Part shown: positions 59,397 through 64,000 of the stretch, in pieces
Layout of the letters: the number at the start of each line of letters is the position of its first letter
Numbering within the stretch: the stretch's first letter is position 1
Assembly (NCBI GenBank): GCA_963969595.1
Contig: OZ018413.1
Location: forward strand, 3,102,501 to 3,166,500
Direction of reading: 5' to 3'
Length of the DNA: 64,000 nt
Origin: Neckera pumila
Lineage: Eukaryota > Streptophyta > Bryopsida > Hypnales > Neckeraceae
Made by a program: the position numbers and the translations under genes
The notes under the pieces: generated by a model
What the model saw: the letters and a program-made list of their open reading frames with translations, nothing else
Database searches by the model: none
Told to the model about the DNA's origin: nothing

Positions 59397-59692
59397 CATT
59401 ACATGAGATTCGGGGGTCTTAGAAGGCTTTGAGTTCCCTTGCTGTCTGCTGCATTCCCGCAGTTTGGGAACGCAGCAGCAGCCGTGGTCGAGTGACTGCC
59501 ACGTCATTTTTTGCAAAAAAAGAAAAAGAAAAAAGAATTGTTTAAAATGATATTTTGGTAAAAAAAAAAAAATAATTTTTTATTTTTTGAAAAAAAAATT
59601 TCTGACACACCCGTATCGGCGTTCATTGGATCTGGGCAGATCAGGGAACAGGCCTGAAACGGCCCTCCAAGACCCCCAAATATCATCTAATG
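59397..59692 (+). repeat. MITE, CATTAGATGA family, left member of a second inverted pair
   Basis: Begins CATTACATGAGATTCGGGGG and ends CATCTAATG. It shares CGCAGTTTGGGAACGCAGC, TGCCACGTCA, TTTCTGACACACCCG and GGCCTGAAACGGCCCTCCAA with the copy at 39860, with high identity. Confidence 0.75.
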
Positions 59693-60550
59693 CCATTGAA
59701 AAAAATTAAATGGTATCCTTTTAGCAGATCCTTGGTATCCTTGGTATCCTTGGTATTCTATATGTTCCCAGATTAAAAAGTATTGGTCCTGTATGTTCCC
59801 ATCATTGGGAACCTTGTTCCCGTTAACCTCATATGTTCCTGTTACTAGGAACTTTGGTCCCTTGTTCACTGCCCTAGCTTTCAGTCTTTTTGTTTTTGTT
59901 TTTGAGTGTTGAGGCGGCACCATACAAGATATGATGTAGCCAAATATTTTATTACCCATCCATATTTTGGATAGAACTATCTTTTCATCCAAATATTTTG
60001 GATAGAACTATCTTTTCATCCAAATATTTGGATGCATTTCATTTAAATTGGCAATTTCATTTGAATTGTTTTCAAAATTGGAATAACTTGGCATCATCAT
60101 CTGATTTTTCTTCAAATTTTTCCTTAAGGCTTGATGCTCCCCAATTATTTTTTGTTGTTTTTAGGCATTTAAATGCCTAAGAAAATTGTTGCTAGCTATT
60201 GCCCTTCCAAAAATCAAGTGAAATTTCCATAAATTCCCATGCCCAATTGGCTATCCCTTTTCACAAAATTTGAACTAAAATAACTTATGACTTTTGCTTA
60301 TAACTTTTGGACTATGAGTCCAATTTTTATTAGTGAAATTTATATCTTTGCAAAGCTCTTGGAAATAGAGTTACACATCTTCACAAAAATGTTCAAAAAA
60401 TCAAGCCAAAAATTCAAATAATTGGAACTTGATTCCTGCCCATTTTATCTCCCAAGAGGACACTTGTGCATGTAGAAGATAGTGCAAGTTCAAGTACTCT
60501 TGTATTGTACTCCCTCCATTCCAAAATGATCTTACAGTTGAACAAAATGT
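59693..60550. other. AT-rich DNA between repeats
   Basis: No gene. A phrase of about 40 bp containing GGATAGAACTATCTTTTCAT is tandemly repeated near 59967-60027. At 60508 a Stowaway-like end (TACTCCCTCCATTCCAAAAT) appears without a visible partner. Confidence 0.45.
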
Positions 60551-61429
60551 TTTATCCCTAAGGTCCCATTGTCCCCTTGGGGGACAAAATGGATTTTGGG
60601 CTAGCTCTTATGGCCTCAATTTTGATGATTTTTTGAAACTTTTTGTGAAGATAGAAAAACACATTAGCTTTCTAGAAATATAATTTTTTATTTCAATCGG
60701 TGCCCGGGAGCAAAAGTTATGGTACAAAAGGTCCTATTTTCTAATGTGGTGGGCAGAAATCTCCTCACATAAATTTTTATTTTTTATTTTTTTAAGTTTG
60801 TTTCTCATGTATTATAATTTAATCTATATTGGAAGCTTTGATTCATTCCATTTGGATTTGTTATTTGAAACTATGGACAATTTTATTTTGGGGGCAATTA
60901 GATCATCTTCTTGTAAAAATAACTTATAGGATTCATTTCTGAATGCAATTTTTACAATTTTCAAAAGACGTTGTTTGACAAGATGAAGTTTGCTTGCTAA
61001 AAAAATCTCACCATTGTGATTACACTATTTATTTTTCAAAGAATGAAAATCAAGTGTATTATTTTTGAATGTTTTATCCTAGATTTTCAACTCAATTCTT
61101 CAATACAAAAAAAATTTAAGTCAAAGTCTGTAGTGCAAATTTTTTCACAAATGGCGGTCAAAGTCATCTGAAATTGCAAGCTAGTGTTCAAAAAAATAGT
61201 TTTTCTAAGTTTGAATACTAATATCTTCTAATTTGTGCTATCAAATTTTATGAAATTTTTATCACATGATCTGAGGTAAGTGAAGTACAAGATTCTGCGG
61301 TTAGATTCTAAGAAAAAAAAAATTTTCTCTTATCTTAGATGAACGCAACAGAATTGGCAATTTTGAGTCATTTTGAGTCATTTTGAACAAAAAAATGGCC
61401 TTGGGACTCTAGGGGTTAAGACATTAGAT
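60551..61429 (+). mobile_element. TTAA-family transposon, second subtype, complete copy
   Basis: The left end TTTA-TCCCTAAGGTCCC has one decayed base in TTAA. The right end is CTTGGGACTCTAGGGG-TTAA. The subterminal GTCCCCTTGGGGGAC palindrome is shared with the copy at 13032. It is 879 bp. Confidence 0.7.
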
Positions 61430-61431
61430 GA

Positions 61432-61724
61432 GATTTGTGGGCATTGGAGGGCCATTTCAAGCCCGTTTCCAAATTTGGCCAGATTCTGTGAACAGCCGGT
61501 ACAGGCTATTAGAATTTTTTTTTCAAAAAAATAAAAAATAACCCCCCCCCCCCCCCCCCCCCCAAATATCATTTTAGGCAAAATTATTATTATTATTATT
61601 ATTATTTTGAAAAAATGAAGTGGCACCATTTCGACCACATCAACCAACTAGTTCTTTGAATTCTTGCAATCTGGGAACGCAAGGGAACTCACAATCTTCC
61701 AAAGGCCTCAAATCTCCCCTAATG
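61432..61724 (-). repeat. MITE, CATTAGATGA family, right member of the second inverted pair
   Basis: Begins CATTAGATGAGATTTGTGGG on the plus strand and ends with the inverse of ACATTAGGGGAGATTTGAGG. Landmarks GGAGGGCCATTTCAAGCCCG and CAATCTGGGAACGCAAGGG match the family in reverse. It contains a 21-base poly-C run (61543-61563) and an ATT run (61584-61606). Confidence 0.75.
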
Positions 61725-62936
61725 TTAATCCCTAATGCCTAAACACAGTCATTTCGCAATATAGCAATTTTAGGCAACTCACTATGAAAGGAAATTTTAT
61801 TTTTATCTTTGAAATTTTCACACAACATATGCCCGAGGAGTAGCTTTAAGGCCCAACAATTTCGACCAAAACAATTTTCATGACTTTTGACTACATGGTT
61901 AAAAAGTTATTGTATGATATATAATTTTCATTGCTCGATGGGCAGCTCAAAAAATTCTTAAAAAAATTAATCTTTTCAAAAACAATTTGAAAGTGATTTT
62001 GTAGATTCATATATATATACATATACACACTAAAAGCTTTTAATCATTCCATTTTGATTAGTGAGATGAAAATTATGAGGAATTTTAGTTTGCATGCAGT
62101 TATGGATAATCTACTCTAAAATAAACCTTGAAGTCTTTTATTTGGCTCAATTTTCAATGTGTTTTGAAAAAATAAAATCATAGGATGCAACCCTTTTTGG
62201 AGGGGCAAAATGGAGCCAAAAAGCACCATTTCATAGTGAAAATCTTTTTTTCGCCAGAAAAGTTTCAGTCCAATTTAAAATATGGATGAAATTGTCAAAT
62301 TTGGATGAAAAAATGTATGAATTTGATTGAAAAGCGTTTCATGGTACAAAAGATAGATGTACAAAGAAATAAAATGCTTCACCAAATTTTAAATGATTGC
62401 CATCTTGGCACTTTTTCCAAAAAAAAAAAGGCTGATAAGATGTAGATTGTTTATTACAACATTGCCACCATTGGATTTGGCATTTTACAATTCCACAACT
62501 AAATTCTTAACAATTTTGTATTTTAAATCATTCTCTACTACTGTCTACTTACTGTTTTTTTCTTATATATTGTTCAATTCCAAATGAAGTGAAAAAAATT
62601 TCAAGTATGTAGCCAACTTGCCTTGAAGAATGAATCCAAAGAAGCACCACCATTCTGGACATTTTTCATACAAATGTGACTTTGTGAAGTGCAACTGTCC
62701 GTTTTTTCACAAGGCCAAAAAAAGGATTTTTGTCAATTCAAATGCTAATGTCTTGCAATCTACACAGTGGAAATTTCTAAAATATTTTCCACATCTTTGC
62801 AAACCAACGTACTACAAGATCCTATGGTTACATGTATCCAAAAATGTTTTTTTTCCTAAAATTTGGTACTTGTACTAGAAATGATAGTCTTGGAACGGTT
62901 TTAGTGAAAACATAATCACAAACATTCAGGGGTTAA
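61725..62936 (+). mobile_element. TTAA-family transposon, complete copy with an internal insertion
   Basis: TTAA-TCCCTAATGCC on the left and CATTCAGGGG-TTAA on the right. It shares the left phrase CGCAATATAGCAATTTTAGG and the right phrase AATGCTAATGTCTTGCAATC with the copy at 52441. It is about 300 bp longer because of unrelated sequence near 62190-62430. Confidence 0.7.
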
Positions 62937-63029
62937 GGTTGAAACTAATGTTTTTTCAACTTGTTTCTAAGTATTTCAAGGAAGTTGTTATCCATTCATT
63001 GAATCTTTAAGAATAAAAGTGATCATTTT

Positions 63030-64000
63030 TTTATTTTTTTTGAACAAATGGGAAACCCATAGCATTTTTTTTTTAAAAAGTACAAAATGGCCAAGCCAGA
63101 AGGCTGGATAATGAAGAAAGAACGAGCAAAAAGAGTAGAAAAGAAAATTAAGCAAAAAGACAAGGAGGGGGGCCTTCCTTGCACCAACTAATCTGATTGC
63201 CAACAGGAGTGGCAAGAATAGGAGATTGCATCCAAACTAAGCCGAACTTGAGCCAAATGGACTCCGATTGGAGTGGTCGAAGTTTGGCATTACTATGAGC
63301 TTTAAGGAATGCCACCCGCTCGGAGTCAAGTAAAGTATTCTAATGGGCCTGATGAAGGAGATCTGGAGGCCACTATATTTGTGAGAACACCTTGTTGTTG
63401 CAAGCGATCCATATTAACCACAAGGATGAACCTCAAAAGAGGGACCAAATGACTTTGATGCTGTGGAACTTTTGGAGGAGCGTCGAACCAAAGATGCACT
63501 GGATTGGGCTAAACCGAGCATGTGGTCCCAACACTGGTTGAGCGCCACGCATGTGATGGATGATGGATTGCACATACTCCCATATTACTTGGGCTCTTGG
63601 ACAATCATGAAACGTATGTATGGGGGTTCCATCCATATCCGTCGCACAATAGTTGCATCTGATGTCAATATCGGGATTAATATGAGCTCGCCAGGAGTGG
63701 ATTGCGACGGCATTATGGTACACAGACCACATGAAGGCTACTTCTTTCTGGGAGCGGTTTTTGTGTCAGACTTCCTTCCAATCTGGTGAAAAGGAGGGAT
63801 GAAGTGTCCCTTCCCACTTCAAGGGAATGCTTCGCTTAAGTTGACGATGTTTGGTCAGTAGCTGCCTCCCACTTGTAGTTGAGTATGTCCAAATTGGTTG
63901 GCCAAAACTCCAATGCCATTGGTTGGGGTCAAAGGTTAGTGACTGGGTAGCACCATAACAGAAATGATCATTTTTAAGCAACCAGAAGATCATTTTGGAA
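63030..64000 (-). mobile_element. LINE (non-LTR retrotransposon), 3' part, degenerate
   Basis: The minus-strand frames at about 63993-63766 and 63732-63433 read as the end of a plant LINE reverse-transcriptase protein. WTYSTTSGRQLLTKHRQLKR is followed by the zf-RVT zinc-binding domain MWSVYHNAVAIHSW, RCNYCATDMDGTPIHTFHDC and AQVIWEYVQSI. A further piece in another frame reads like the usual LINE tail (LIWIACNNKVFSQ). Frames change between segments, so it is inactive. The 3' end, to the left, runs into an A-rich tail near 63030-63080 on the minus strand. The reverse transcriptase proper would lie beyond the right edge of the window. Confidence 0.75.

Noticed and set aside
63463..63789. 108-codon plus-strand frame opposite the LINE
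   Set aside because: It is the antisense of the zf-RVT domain, which reads clearly on the minus strand.

Overview
This is a nuclear genomic window from a land plant. It holds a plant-type very-long-chain 3-ketoacyl-CoA synthase, an NDR1/HIN1-like (LEA_2) membrane protein, a nine-exon plant aldo/keto reductase with GT-AG introns, a decayed plant hAT transposase and a LINE with a plant zf-RVT domain. No organelle, bacterial or viral gene set is present. Several genes lack introns in their coding part and are GC-rich, while the intergenic DNA is very AT-rich and full of short non-autonomous elements. I suspect a non-seed plant (bryophyte, lycophyte or fern), but the sequence alone does not prove this.

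Layout. 1-801 (minus): N-terminal part of an uncharacterised acidic, possibly plastid-targeted protein running off the left edge, with a probable intron-containing 5' leader upstream. 3-16 kb: gene-poor repeat land. 16.9-18.4 kb (plus): intronless 3-ketoacyl-CoA synthase. 18.9-29.4 kb: repeats, two minisatellites and a broken hAT transposase (24.7-27.1 kb). 30.0-31.7 kb (plus): an intronless glycoside hydrolase family 16-like protein, then a small unknown coiled-coil protein. 32-36 kb: AT-rich DNA with a Stowaway-like element. 36.9-37.6 kb (minus): plant coiled-coil protein. 38-44 kb: repeats. 44.3-48.4 kb (plus): complete aldo/keto reductase, 358 residues when spliced. 49.3-49.9 kb (minus): an unrecognised gene that appears frameshifted. 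51.8-54.6 kb: nested transposons. 57.3-58.0 kb (plus): NDR1/HIN1-like protein. 58-63 kb: mosaic of MITEs. 63.0-64.0 kb (minus): 3' part of a LINE.

The genes do not form a pathway; each is an ordinary single plant gene. The most striking content is the repeat fraction. At least ten copies of a roughly 0.65-1.2 kb non-autonomous DNA transposon begin with TTAA-YCCCTAAAGG and end with its inverse followed by TTAA, the signature expected of piggyBac-type transposition. A second TTAA-flanked family (TTAA-CCCAGAA) serves as host for two of them. A third MITE family (CATTAGATGA ends) has five copies, four of them in two inverted pairs. A nested palindrome of about 850 bp at 11.7-12.6 kb could form a long RNA hairpin. 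All family assignments come from reading motifs by eye; no database search or alignment was run.
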